Source: Apoderus coryli
Lineage: Eukaryota; Arthropoda; Insecta; Coleoptera; Attelabidae
Assembly: GCA_911728435.2 (NCBI GenBank)
Contig: OU452206.1
Location: forward strand, 15,530,297 to 15,594,296
Length of the DNA stretch: 64,000 bases
Reading direction: 5' to 3'
The position numbers and the translations under genes are program-made. Below the pieces are notes generated by a model. It was not told the DNA's origin. It searched no databases and saw only the letters and a program-made list of their open reading frames with translations. Positions 11,713 to 22,521 of the stretch are shown in pieces. The first letter of the stretch is position 1. Every line of letters begins with the position of its first letter.

Positions 11713-14022
11713 CAGGGTGAACTATCACTCAGTACAAAAATTTTAACTGGAGGTAGAGAAAAATAAGATTTAACAGAATCGCGTTTCAAAAAATTTCCAA
11801 CATTTTTATTAAGGCTGAAAATAATTTTTTGTAAATCATGTTAAACTCCCTTTTTACGACGCCTATGACCGCCTGCCCAACTGAAGTTAAAATTAGACAT
11901 TAGTTTAAAGGTTATAATACAGCGACATGTTGCCAAGTGTATCGATTTACTGAGCATTTAAAGTGAACAATTTATTTAGAAAATGTAATGATTTTGTGAC
12001 TTGCAATCATGCGAAATATTAAATATTATGTTAGCACCTACATTTCGGATATGTCTAACATGCCCTAGAATGATTTTTGAACTTCCTGGGGATCGCTTGG
12101 TTTTCCTCGTTCACTCTTCTTGTTTAACGTCAGGAAAACCCCAAAGGGTAACAAAAACACACAAATGCAAATAACACTAGCACTTCAAATCACTACAACA
12201 GCAAATGTTCAAAGACCACTGTTAACTTCACTTTATTTACGCGCTTAATCACTGAACTTCGGATACGTGCAAAAACACCAGAATTATTGCGGATTTGATC
12301 CGCTGTCCCTCAATTTGTAGACGTAACTGCTGTTCATCACCAATCTCCGTTTCATAGACAAGTCTTCATGTAGATCACAAAATTTAAACAAACAAATCAT
12401 AGATAAGTGTTTATTGAAACAAATAAAAAATACGGTTAATAATCTTACGGTATAAACCTGCATTATAATCTGATAAATATTTTGGGAATTTGTTTTTGCA
12501 AGGCAGCAATTTTATGATTAACGATATCTTTACTTAGCAAAAAATACCAACAACTACTTAACTTGTGCATATAAATTACATTGACATACAAAAGATATTT
12601 GACAGTTTACAATTTCCTGTAAACTAAAACATAAGTCGAATTCACTCCATGACCGATTATAACCGGTTTAACTTTTTGCATTCACGCGACCCCGATTATT
12701 GGCGGTTTCACTATGATGACGTCACGAAAAAGACCTTCATGACATTATCGCAGCTAACATGTGTATGTTAGCTGTGACATTATATTTTCTTTGCGTTTTC
12801 ACAAGAGTCGGAAACCGTCAGAAATAGTCGGGATTCTTCGCAAACCAATGATGTAACATGATCACCTACGGCTCATCTCACTTGATTTTTTTTTGTAAAA
12901 GGAACGTGAAACTCAACATTGTCATTAGATAATTGCGCTTAATTTTTCACGGAACTAGATTTGTTTCATAGGCTTCGAAACTGTCAGAAACAGTATGGAT
13001 TCTGCGCATAACGTTGTTGACACGCGATGTACTTGATTTGCTCAGAATCGACACTGTTTCTGACGATTTCAGCAGCTTGTGAAAACAAACCTAGTTACCT
13101 GAAAAATGAAGCGCAAATTACCTAATGACATTGTGTTTATTATAATAATAAACACAGTGCTAATGATAATGTTCATAAAGGGCTTTTTCGTGACGTCATC
13201 ATAGTGAAACCGGCAATATCCGGGGTCACGTGAATGCAAAAAGTTAAACCGTTTATAACCGGCTATAATCGGTCATGGCGTGAATTCGACTAATGTTTTA
13301 GTTTTCAGGAAATTGTGAACTGTCAAATATTTTTTGTATGTCAATATAACAAGTTTGTTGTTAGTTGTTATTTTTTGCTATTAACAGTGAGTATTTAAGA
13401 TTTCATTAATAATAAAATTGTTGCTTTGCAAAAACAAATTCCCAAAATATGTATCATATTATAATGCAGGTTTATACCGTAAGATTATTAACCGTATTTT
13501 TTATTTGTTTTAATAAACACTTATCTATGATTTGTTTGTTTAAATTTTGTGATCTACATGAAGACTTGTCTATGAAACGGAGATTGGTGATGATGAAATT
13601 CAGTGATTAAGTGAAGTTAATAAAGTGAAGTTAACGGTGGCCTCTTCGAACATTTGGTTTTTTCGCTACGCGAGAAGTTGTAAAAATAACCCATTTGAGT
13701 AAAATAATCGGACATTTTAGTGTGTTTGCGGTTTTTGTTATTAGTGTAATTGTTCAATATGCGAAAATAGCCTTTTAGCAGATGAACTTATTTATCAGGT
13801 ATTTTAATTATTATTATTAACAAAATTGTTCATTTTCACCGTCTCTACAATTGGCAACGCCGCGAATATTAACCCTACAGCTGTTCATATGTTGGACGTC
13901 ATATTGAAAAATGGTTGTCATAGGCGCCGATTTACCGGGGAAAAACGTGGATTTGCCCCATTTTGTAAACATCGAATAAAAATTTCGAAACAAATTTTTG
14001 TACTGAGTGATAGTTCACCCTG
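11713..14022. mobile_element. 2.3-kb palindromic (foldback) TA-flanked DNA element
   Basis: The outer ends are CAGGGTGAACTATCACTCAG at 11713 and its complement ending CACCCTG at 14022. The left end is preceded by TA and the right is followed by TG, probably a mutated TA. A TAAAA/TAAAA flank (11706-11710, 14025-14029) is an alternative target duplication. The arms are each about 1.1 kb and diverged. For example, 12347-12379 pairs with 13549-13580, 12640-12740 with 13180-13290, and 12918-12950 with 13099-13135. Both arms carry a TGACGTCA site (about 12718 and 13190). No transposase remains, and open frames in the arms are not convincing. It lies about 90 bp after the mannosidase stop codon, so the 3' UTR may run into it. 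Confidence 0.85.
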
Positions 14023-15034
14023 TGTAAAAAATTATAGGGAGACTCAAATATAATGGTGTGTAAATAAAAATAACTTATAGTTTTTAAACAAAACAAAAAT
14101 AGATTTTTGCTGCTTATTTTACCTGTTAGATTTATTAAAAATGCCGCAACGTCCCCTTGTTTATTAGAATTTTGGAAAATGTTGCCAGAACTTTCTATTT
14201 TTTCAAAAATTTTTGAAAAATTTGGCGCTATTATCTTGCATCAATTTTTAACGTTCATATTGTCATAATTTTGGGTAAATTAACACAAAATGAAAATTGT
14301 TGTAGAATAACAAAATTTGCACTTTGATAAAAATGCAAAACTAAACAACTTTTTCGAATACAAATTTTCAACCAAGGAACTTTTCGACATTCTAATCACA
14401 CAACTATCATGCCCATACCTCAAATCATTTCACATCCAACTCACTGTTGGATAAATTAATAATTGATATAATACAAACCAGTTTATATTATGGACTTGTA
14501 GAAATGTGTGGTAAATTAAATAATAATAATTAATTTATATGATAGTTTAGCATACAACAATATGTGTAGGCTGGCATCGAGTCTGACAATTGGCATAAAT
14601 CATTACAGGTATTTTACAAAGCCTTAATTCAACTCGCACTTTTAATAACATGAATCAAAAATTCATTCAATGAATTTTAAAAATCAAAGTTAAGTTAAAA
14701 AAATGTAGGAAATACTTTTTACAAGACACTGAATTGTACCGAATGAAATTTCGGTACTATTAGAGAATAGTGTAGAAAAGTGCACAAAATAATTAGTAAA
14801 AATGTAGTTAAATTTATCTAGAGACGTCCGATAATAGATTGTTAACATGAGTCTACCATATTTACTGAAAAAAGTACCTAAACCCAAAGTGATCCAAAAA
14901 TAATATTTAAATATTGCAAATTTCAAATAATGTCTATCCTGAATCATGCAGAGACCACTAATGAATAATTCTTGTACTGAATTATAAACTTCAACAGAAT
15001 AATAACTAAATGATCCCTATGACGAATAATAAAC
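14023..15034. other. Intergenic, nothing recognised
   Basis: AT-rich. A minus-strand open frame at 14690-14947 (85 codons) shows no recognisable motif and has low-complexity composition. Confidence 0.45.
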
Positions 15035-16486
15035 AACATGAGCAACGGTAAATCTCCTGGCCCCGACGGAATTCCTATCGAGATTCTTAAGATCATAAGT
15101 GATCAAGATTTGGATGTCGTGGTGAGCCTCCTGAACAGCGTCTATGGGTCTGGAAAACTACCAAAGGAATGGCTCTCATCAGTTTTCATATGTTTACCGA
15201 AAAAATCGGGTGCAAAAGAGTGCAGTGACCACCGTCCCATAAGCCTCATGTCCCACACTTTGAAACTACTGTTAAAAATTATACTCATCCGCATCCACCA
15301 GAAACTCGATCTGGATATAAGTCACAGTCAGATTAGGTACAAGAGAAGCACTATTCGCATTCAACGTAATAGTGCAGCGATGGCTAGATGTTAATCAGGA
15401 CGTATATGCCTGCTTCATCGACTATAATAAGGCGTTTGACAGGGTCCGCCACGACCAGTTGATGGAAATATTACAATGTAAAAATCTAGACCACCAAGAC
15501 CTGCAAATCATCTCAGATCTCTATTACAACCCAAAATGCCACCGTCAAAGTAGATCAACAAAATTCTGGCACCATCTCAATAAAGAGAGGTGTACGTCAA
15601 GGTTGTGTTCTGTCACCTATTTTGTTTAATGCCTACTCTGAAGAGATTCTAAAAAGGGCAATGGAAAATGACAGTGCAGGAATAAAAGTAAATGGAGTGC
15701 CTATAGTTGTTCTAAGATACGCTGATGATACCGTAATTTTAACGGAAAACCTGGAAGATCTACAAAGAATTATGGGCAAACTTGTTCGATATAGCGAAGA
15801 ATACGTGCTTACCCTCAACGTAAACAAAACAAAGTTCATGAAAATAACAAAGAAGGCCCAGACTAACAACGAACAGATAATCGTCAAAGGTGAACCCATC
15901 GAACAGGTAGAGAAGTACACTTATCTTGGAACAACAGTTACTTGTAATAACGACTACACGAAAGAAATAAAAGCACGCATAGGAATAGCAAGGTCCAATT
16001 TCAATAGCATGAAAAGAGTTTTGTGCAATAGAGGTCTGAGCCTAAAACTGAGACTGAGACTAGTTAGATGTTATGTTTTTGCCACTCTGCTTTATGCCGT
16101 CGAGGCGTGGACTTTGAACGCAGAAATAACCAAAAGACTAGAAGCTTTTGAAATGTGGGTGTACAGAAGAGTACTGAAGGTGTCATGGGTCGATCAGATA
16201 ACTAACTTAGAAATACTTGAGCGACTAAACATAGAAAGAGAGTTATTAATAACAATTAAAAGCAGAAAACTTCAGTATCTGGGCCATGTGACTCGTGGCC
16301 TTACTTCAAATGACAATGCAGGGAAGGATCCAAGGTACAAGAAGCGTTGGTAGAAGAAGGATATCCTGGTTGAGAAACTTGAGAGAGTGGTTTGGATGTT
16401 CCTCGATAGAGCTTTTTAGAGCAGCTGCATCCAAAATAAGAATTGCCATGATGATCGCCAATCCTCGTCGCGGAGATGGCACCTAG
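15035..16486 (+). mobile_element. RTE-like non-LTR retrotransposon, RT and C-terminus, frameshifted
   Basis: The segment encodes, in order: GKSPGPDGIPIEILK, DHRPISLMSH, ACFIDYNKAFDRVRHDQL, RGVRQGCVLSPILFN, the catalytic RYADDTVIL, LNVNKTKFMKITK, and an endonuclease-reverse-transcriptase-type C-terminus with KLQYLGHV and ELFRAAASKIRIAMMIANPRRGDG, then a stop. Three lesions break the frame. A small deletion near 15330 removes the usual FGFR region. A base is gained in the A-run near 15535. Another shift lies near 16290. The endonuclease domain is absent, so this is a 5'-truncated dead copy that is otherwise well preserved and thus fairly young. Confidence 0.9.
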
Positions 16487-17411
16487 AGAGAGAAATGACG
16501 AATAGGCAGACCATGATCATATGAATTTTTAAACACGTCTGGTTCTCTATAGTAATTAATTTTAATAATAAGACGTAGTCGATATCTCATCATCTAAATT
16601 CACCCATCGTGACTTTCAAAACTCTCCTCAAATGTTTGCAAACTTGTGTAGGTTGTACCGAAGCGAACGCATGCCTTCTCCAATCGCCTTGGACAATAGC
16701 AGCTCAGTAAGTAACATCACAATAGGTTAAAACGGCCAAAACCAGAGAATCATCCTCATCCAACAGTTTGAGCTTAACAAAACCACCCTGCAACAAATTA
16801 CGAACAACAAGATCTCCATCCATATCCGGTCCCAGGTTATTTGTATGAAGTATCGGTTCAATTAAACTATCATTTCTTTTTATTCCGTGCAAATAACAAA
16901 GAAAATAGCAAAAACTGCAACTTTTTATCTAGCCCTCGTAGCTATGGGGTGTGACCCCTCATTGTAAAGCATTTTTCATACTGAGTACAGTGCCGCCAAG
17001 AAAACCGCGACTTTCCGTGCAAATAACATAGGGAAGAGCAAAGAACTGTAACTTTTTATGTATCCCCCGTAGTTTGGGTCGGCCTGGGTTGAGCTGGCCT
17101 GTTTGGCTTAGGTTGGGTTGGGCTGCTTTGGTTGGACTGGGTTGGGTTGTATTGGCACGGATGAATGAGGTGTTAAAAATATGACACGACATTTTTTAGC
17201 ATCTAAAGGGATCGAAATGTTTTAATAAATGCTTTTACGAAAATGACAAACTGCTTGAATTTGATTGGATATTTTATTTTTAGTACAATATGACAGGCTT
17301 GTGTTAACACACCCATTTAGTTTATAATAATTCAATTTCAGTATTCTAGAGCTTTATTAGAATATTATAATAAACAATAATTATTAGTAAACATTATATT
17401 TTATAATAAAA
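16487..17411. other. Intergenic with a short duplicated block
   Basis: No gene was recognised. A minus-strand frame at 16892-16704 (62 codons, including GGFVKLKLLDEDDSLVLAVL) has a protein-like look but no known family or splice context. The repeat at 16881-17155 is listed separately. Confidence 0.45.
16881..17155. repeat. 131-bp direct duplication followed by a GGTTG-rich tract
   Basis: TTCCGTGCAAATAACA and the following ~55 bp, ending in CTTTTTAT and CCCTCGTAG variants, occur at 16881-16950 and again at 17012-17081. From 17080 to 17155 the sequence is rich in GGTTGGGTTG-type steps. It is not a TTAGG telomere array. Confidence 0.65.
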
Positions 17412-17736
17412 TACAGGGTGTGTCACTGTGGATGGCGGATTAGACGTTTATGGAGAACTAAACAACCGATCATTTTGAAGACCAATCTAATCTATACTTC
17501 TAAACTATTTTGGCATTTGTGCTACTTCCGGAATGGAATGTGTATAATTATTATTGGATTCCTTATTTGTTTTGAAATATTTTGTCGTAACACTTCCCTA
17601 TAACTATGTTCAACTACTGTTTTTGAATAAAAATGTTATTTTGATTATAATTTTCAATTTTTACGACCTCTATTATTGTTATAGTGAGAAAATAATGGGT
17701 TTTAGGTCTTTTGTAAAAGAAACTAATGTATTTTAA

Positions 17737-17774
17737 GCCAACGTTTCGACAATCTTTATTGTCATCCTCAGGGC
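17737..17774 (-). ncRNA. Hammerhead-like RNA motif, diverged
   Basis: Minus strand: GCC, then CUGAGGA, an extra U, stem GACAA/UUGUC, then GAAACGUU and GGC. CUGANGA and GAAA are the hammerhead core, and GCC/GGC can form stem I. There is no loop in stem III, and the extra U before stem II departs from the consensus. Confidence 0.35.
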
Positions 17775-18223
17775 ACAAATCATTGTTTCTTCTTGTCGGT
17801 AAGAATTTTTGATATAAACGAGACACGCACAAACAGAACACATGTATGTATACTTATGTATAAATAAAATAACATAAAAGCATAACAACAATACAATATC
17901 ACTAGTCGTCTAATCTGGATGGTATTTTATTTAGTTAGTTATTTTGATTTCTTTTTTGCCCAAAACTGGTCTCTGGAAAATATTAAAGCGTTTGTGGTTT
18001 ATTAACGAAAGTGTCTTGAAAATAATTACGCAAATGAAGTTTTAATGCATTTGTTTATTTATTCATGGGTAATGTGACAAAATTATAGAAAAAAACATGC
18101 TAAATATCGTGTTTGTATGAAATGAAAATGAAATTTTGTATTATATTCAAATTCATTTATTCTGGTCGTAATTCGTACATTTTTGTACATAGACGTCTCA
18201 AAATAGTATAAGCCGGAGATATA

Positions 18224-19628
18224 CAGGGTGGCCTATGGTGACGGCCCATTAAAATATTTTGGAGACTACTTTGAATTGAATTTGAAGAATTTTGGTATAT
18301 GTATTACCGAATATGGTCTATTCAAATATCATAATACCAACCGCTTAGCACTTCCGGTTATACCGGAAGTTGGTAGTCACTTTGTTATTTTAAATAGAAC
18401 ACCCTATATATTATGAAATTTTTGGATTCCATATAAGATTCTAGACATGTTTCATGTATCATGTCATATACGTAAATTTAGCCGTTTTTGACGTATATCA
18501 AGATTTATGTCAAAACTGACATTTTAAGGATCAATAATAATCACAATTTTGTTCTTATAAAGAAGTCTTTAGTAATCATTTTGCAGGCGTTTTTTTTTAT
18601 TAAATAAGGTCTCCTTTTTCTGATACGTACGACATTTTCTAATTTATTCATACAGGGTGGTCAAAAAATGATACTGAAAACGATGTTATAAAAACAGTCG
18701 AAAGTCAGTTTTTTCAAATGGAACAGGTATATTTTTATAATTTTATCTTACGTATCATTAAAAATTAAAGAAACTTTCTTATAAGTTACTGATTTCGAAA
18801 ATGCATGGTTTTTGAAATATCGGCAATGTAACATTTTTGAGCATTTTCACTATTTTCGTATATTACTTTGACTAATTAATTTAGTGTGCCATGAAAATAA
18901 TAAAGTTTTTCAGCAATTTACCTTTCAAAATGACTGATTAATTACGACTGATTACCAACAATTAACTTTTGGGCCTGCAGCTAGTCAAAGTAATATACGA
19001 AAATAGTCAAAATGCTCAAAAATTTACATTGCCGATATTTCTGAAACTATGCATTTTCGAAATCAGTAACCTATTCGAAAGTTTATTTAATTTTTAATGA
19101 TACGTGCGATAAAATTATAAAAATATACCTGTCACATTTGAAAAAACTGACTTTCGACTGTTTTTATAACATCGTTTTCAGTATAATTTTTTGACCACTC
19201 TGTATGAATAAATCAGAAAATGTCGTACGTATCGGAAAAAGGAGACCTTATTTAATGAGAAAACGCCTGCGAAATGATAACTAAAGACTTCTTTATAAGA
19301 AAAAAATGTGATTATTATTGAGCCCCAAAATGTCAGTTTTGACATAAATCTTGCTATACGTCAAAAACGGCTGGATTTAGGTATAGGACATGATACATGA
19401 TACATGTCTAGAATCTTATGTGGAATCCAAAAATGTCATAATATATAGGGTGTTCCATTTAAAATATCAAAGTCACTATCCACTTCCGGTATAACCGGAA
19501 GTGCTAAGAGGTTGGTATTATGATATTTGAATAGACCATATTTGGCAATTCATATACCAAAATTTTCCAAATTCAATTCAAAGTAGTCTTCGAAATATTT
19601 TAATGGGCCGTCACCATAGGACACCCTG
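18224..19628. mobile_element. Middle palindromic TA-flanked element (1.4 kb)
   Basis: CAGGGTGGCCTATGGTGACG at 18224 (TA before) mirrors the right end at 19628 (TA after). The arms of about 640 bp remain strongly similar, and the centre is near 18926. Each arm contains a 21-bp perfect palindrome (18350-18370 and 19482-19502), made of ACTTCCGGT, 3 bp and ACCGGAAGT. Each arm also has an internal boundary with AACACCCTATATA (about 18405) and another CAGGGTG at 18653. No coding sequence is present. A diverged single arm of the same family lies at 30682-31150. Confidence 0.9.
18653..19202. mobile_element. Inner palindrome with its own CAGGGTG ends
   Basis: CAGGGTGGTCAAAAAATGAT at 18653 (TA before) mirrors the right side ending CCACTCTG at 19202 (TA after; one base differs from CACCCTG). 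The arms are about 250 bp and the centre is near 18927, the same as for the surrounding 18224-19628 palindrome. It may be a separate element or an integral module of the larger arms. Confidence 0.7.
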
Positions 19629-19639
19629 TATACATTACA

Positions 19640-19872
19640 CTATTAACAATAATAAATATACAGGAACAAACAAATATAAAGATATACCTACAGATAAAAT
19701 ACATGAAAAAAAAACAAGAAGTGCAAATATGCACAGTCAAACAACAACAAAAATCTATAACCTGTAACACTTGCACTCACGCCAGCAAATTCTTGCAAAC
19801 TGTAAAAGGCGTTATCAGTTAGGAAAGATCTTAGCTTCCTCTTGAACTGTTTTCTTCCATTTTCACTACACT
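19640..19872 (-). mobile_element. 3' end of a Jockey-like non-LTR retrotransposon
   Basis: Minus-strand translation gives GRKQFKRKLRSFLTDNAFYS followed by LQEFAGV, the characteristic C-terminus of Jockey/CR1-like RT proteins (basic stretch, then a DNxFYSxxEF motif). The piece ends near a short AT-rich tail at about 19640. It is unmatched in the left arm of the surrounding palindrome, so it was inserted or retained on one side only. Confidence 0.6.
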
Positions 19873-20244
19873 TTCGTTAATAAATAACAGTTATGAACTA
19901 AATGTCCAGAGTTTGCCTATTCAAGTGACCAAATGGTGAATATTTTCCAGAGACCTGTTTTGGGCCAAAAAAATTCCAAATAAATTATTTATTCAACAAC
20001 GGTTAAGTTAAGACAACATATTCCAAAACAGATAAGGAATCCATAATAATTATATATAGGGTGTTCCATTTGAAATAAGAAAGTTGTTATCAACTTCCGG
20101 TATAACCGGAAGTGTCACATATACCAAAATATTTTAGAGGTGTACCTAGATTAGATTGACCTACTTAAGTAACCAAATTTTCAAAATGATCGTTTGTTTA
20201 GTTCCTATAGACGTCTAATACGCCATCCACCGTGAAACACCCTG

Positions 20245-21104
20245 TATAATAATATTTATTGAATTGAGAATTAAATGGAATTGTCGATATTATAAGCTGT
20301 TTTCTAATTAATTTGTGTAAAATGTATTTATGTGTTTTGTTATAAGAAATTATTTAGATGTAGCGTAGGTATTTTATTTATTTTTTTACCAAATGCCGTA
20401 CGAAATTGTAAAAGTTCATACATTACAACATTTGTTGAACTTTCAGGGAGTTATAATATGTTATCCTTGTTGCAGGAACGAAACTGAATCTATAAAAATA
20501 TGTTCAAAGTCGGCAACGTAAAATTACGTTCAGAACGTCAAATTCATGTTTATTTTAGGATTAGATTTCAAAATAAAATCTTCTCTCCATCCGTATTCAG
20601 TTAGTTTAACAGGAGAGCGGTCCTTTGGGAAAAACCATCTGACTATAATACTCCCTTAATATTCCTAATGATATTTTCGGTCAGTATAAGAATCTTATTT
20701 TGCGCTTTCTTTCTAAATATTTTAGATGCATAAATAGTTAATAAGTCTGGTATTTTTATTAGGTATTTTAGTTTTGTGATAATGTGCAAAGGCAGCTCCA
20801 GCATTGCGTGATAGAAGATATTTTAATATCTTTTTAATTCGTTTGTTCCTGTATTTGTCTGTTGCAATTTTTAGCTATTTTATTAGTATACATTTCTTCA
20901 TTAGTACTGTCATTATTGTGATGTTAAGTTAGATATATTTTTGTACATAATTACTAATAGGACCAAAAGTCTCGCATAATTTCGATAAAACAATTTTTCT
21001 TTAAGAAACGCAAGCTGCTTAAATTACTCACATGTTTCGTCAATTTTAACTTTTACGACAGACAAGGCAATCAATAACAGCATTAAAAGGCAAAGTCTAT
21101 CTCA
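20245..21104. other. Intergenic, nothing recognised
   Basis: AT-rich without coding or repeat signals I can support. Confidence 0.45.
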
Positions 21105-21154
21105 ACAAGAATAATGTTCTAATTTAATTAGATAACGTTTAAATAGGAATTAAT

Positions 21155-21191
21155 TAGACATGTTTCGGGATACCAGATCCCATCATCAGTA
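21155..21191 (-). ncRNA. Hammerhead-like RNA motif (left arm)
   Basis: Minus strand: CUGAUGA, an extra U, stem II GGGAU/AUCCC closing loop CUGGU, then GAAAC-AU-GUC. Stem III is the minimal two pairs (AC/GU) with a 2-nt loop. Stem I is only two pairs (UA/UA). The core letters are all present, but weak stem I and the extra U argue against strong activity. Confidence 0.4.
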
Positions 21192-21322
21192 CGAGAAGTT
21201 AAACGAATACAGATACAAAGGACAACGTTCACTGCTAACTGTTCTGCATTAGTTCGATGCACTGGTACGGTGAGGCTGTTGTCCTTTGTATCTGTTATTC
21301 GCTTATTAACTTCTCGTGCCTA

Positions 21323-21365
21323 AGTTACTGATGATGGGACCTGGTATTCTGAAACATGTCTAATT
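21323..21365 (+). ncRNA. Hammerhead-like RNA motif (right arm)
   Basis: Plus strand: stem I AGUUA/UAAUU (five pairs with one wobble) encloses CUGAUGA, a weakened stem II (GGGAC/AUUCU, wobble and mismatch), and GAAAC-AU-GUC. The stem I and core are better than in the left arm, and stem II is worse. Confidence 0.4.
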
Positions 21366-21402
21366 GATTCCGGTATGTAATTAAATTAGAACATTGATCT
21401 TG

Positions 21403-22134
21403 TATGCACTCCACTCCAAAATGGAAAATATTCAACAGTTTTATTATAAATTTTAAAAATGATTTATTTGCAACAATTGAAGAAAGTAAAAACCTGACAT
21501 GTACAAGGGTTTCTTCCACTGCAATTTTCGCAGTTATGCGTGACTTTTAATCCTAACTGTATCGGTAAATTTGTGTTGGTTGTATTTGTAATAATCAAAA
21601 TGGTATTTATTGTATGTTATTGTGTATTAATTATTATTATGTGTCTTGTTTTGTTGTTTTTTGTGTCGACTACTAACTGTTTTCCTACGAGGAAGAAAAT
21701 TTACTATTTATTTAATAATTGATTGTAATACAAGATATGAGGAATGCGTACAAGAAATGCAAGATATACAAGTACCTGCTGTCCTTGGTTTAAAGTATTA
21801 TCCGTATCCTTTCATTAGCCTAAATGTAAATGTTCTCCTCGTATTATTATTAGGGATATGAATCTATAAATGTATTATTTTTATTCGAGATTTACATGTA
21901 TTATTTTATTTATTTTTGTATTAAATTAATAATTATTATTTTTATTAGAAATTTTTAAGATATGGTGATATATACATAAATTAGGTATTATTATTTTATT
22001 GATTGATTGATTTTTCTTGCCTTTTAAGAGAATGTTAAAATAAAATAGATTATTTTTTCCCAAATTGACTTTAATTTTCGATTATTCCATATTTGTGTTC
22101 TATATCCAAACGGCCCAAGGCCAATTGTATTATT
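21403..22134. other. Intergenic, nothing recognised
   Basis: Several short open frames occur (for example 21540-21722), but all are hydrophobic AT-rich translations without motifs. Confidence 0.4.
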
Positions 22135-22521
22135 AGCCGTTAGGCGGTCGCCTATAGTCGGGGTCAATATGGGGCCCGCTACCGAAACAAAAAGGCAACC
22201 AAAAATTTAACTTTTGTCAACGATTTTTGAACGAAAGCACAAGTGATGAAGTAATATAAAACTCAAACTAAACGCGGAAATTAGGGTTGACATTTTTAAT
22301 ACGATATGTGACTCCACTAAAGGTGATTTAATCCGCAGACTAGAATCTCATGAAATAATTAAAAATCGTTTCAATTGCTTTTATACTAAAGATTCTTTGG
22401 AATATAATACCACCATAGCAGAACTGAAGAAAGTCTACGAGAACGAAATCGAACCACACTTCATAGAAGAAAAAATTGGGCAGTTTAATATTCTATGCGA
22501 AGGGACAAATTTGAAGCATTA
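22135..22521 (+). pseudogene. hAT/ZMYM1-like transposase remnant
   Basis: The clear part is 22248-22521, which reads RVDIFNTICDSTKGDLIRRL and continues SHEIIKNRFNCFYTKDSL to a TAA. The pattern of a short basic RKR-like stretch, then FRVdiFntI, then L..RLESH.....F.cFY resembles the middle of hAT-type ZMYM1-like transposases, often found as domesticated or mobile copies in insects. A stop lies just upstream and the flanks are degraded. Assignment is from pattern memory only and moderately sure. Confidence 0.45.

Larger units (their letters stand above)
17414..20244. mobile_element. Outer palindromic TA-flanked element (2.8 kb)
   Basis: The left end CAGGGTGTGTCACTGTGGAT (17414, preceded by TA) pairs with the right end ending GTGAAACACCCTG (20244, followed by TA). 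The arms match for about 350 bp: 17414-17640 plus about 17940-17985 on the left, against 19935-20244 on the right. The left arm carries an unmatched 300-bp insert (about 17640-17935) with a hammerhead-like motif. The right side carries a retrotransposon 3' piece (19640-19872). The interior is the palindrome 18224-19628. No transposase is present. Confidence 0.8.
21105..21402. repeat. Inverted repeat with a hammerhead-like motif in each arm
   Basis: Arms 21105-21226 and 21278-21402 are reverse complements with moderate divergence, around a loop of about 51 bp. They share the GTTCTAATTTAATTA end, ACATGTTTC, CCCATCATCAGTA, CGAGAAGTTAA and CAGATACAAAGGACAAC. Each arm contains CUGAUGA ... GAAACAUGUC on the strand reading toward the outer end. 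Confidence 0.85.

Noticed and set aside
13826..14053. 75-codon frame in the right arm of the foldback element
   Set aside because: The mirrored arm has no matching frame and no motif is visible.
17080..17155. Telomere-like GGTTGGG tract
   Set aside because: Insect telomeres are TTAGG. The tract is irregular GGTTG/GGCTG without a run of TTAGG.
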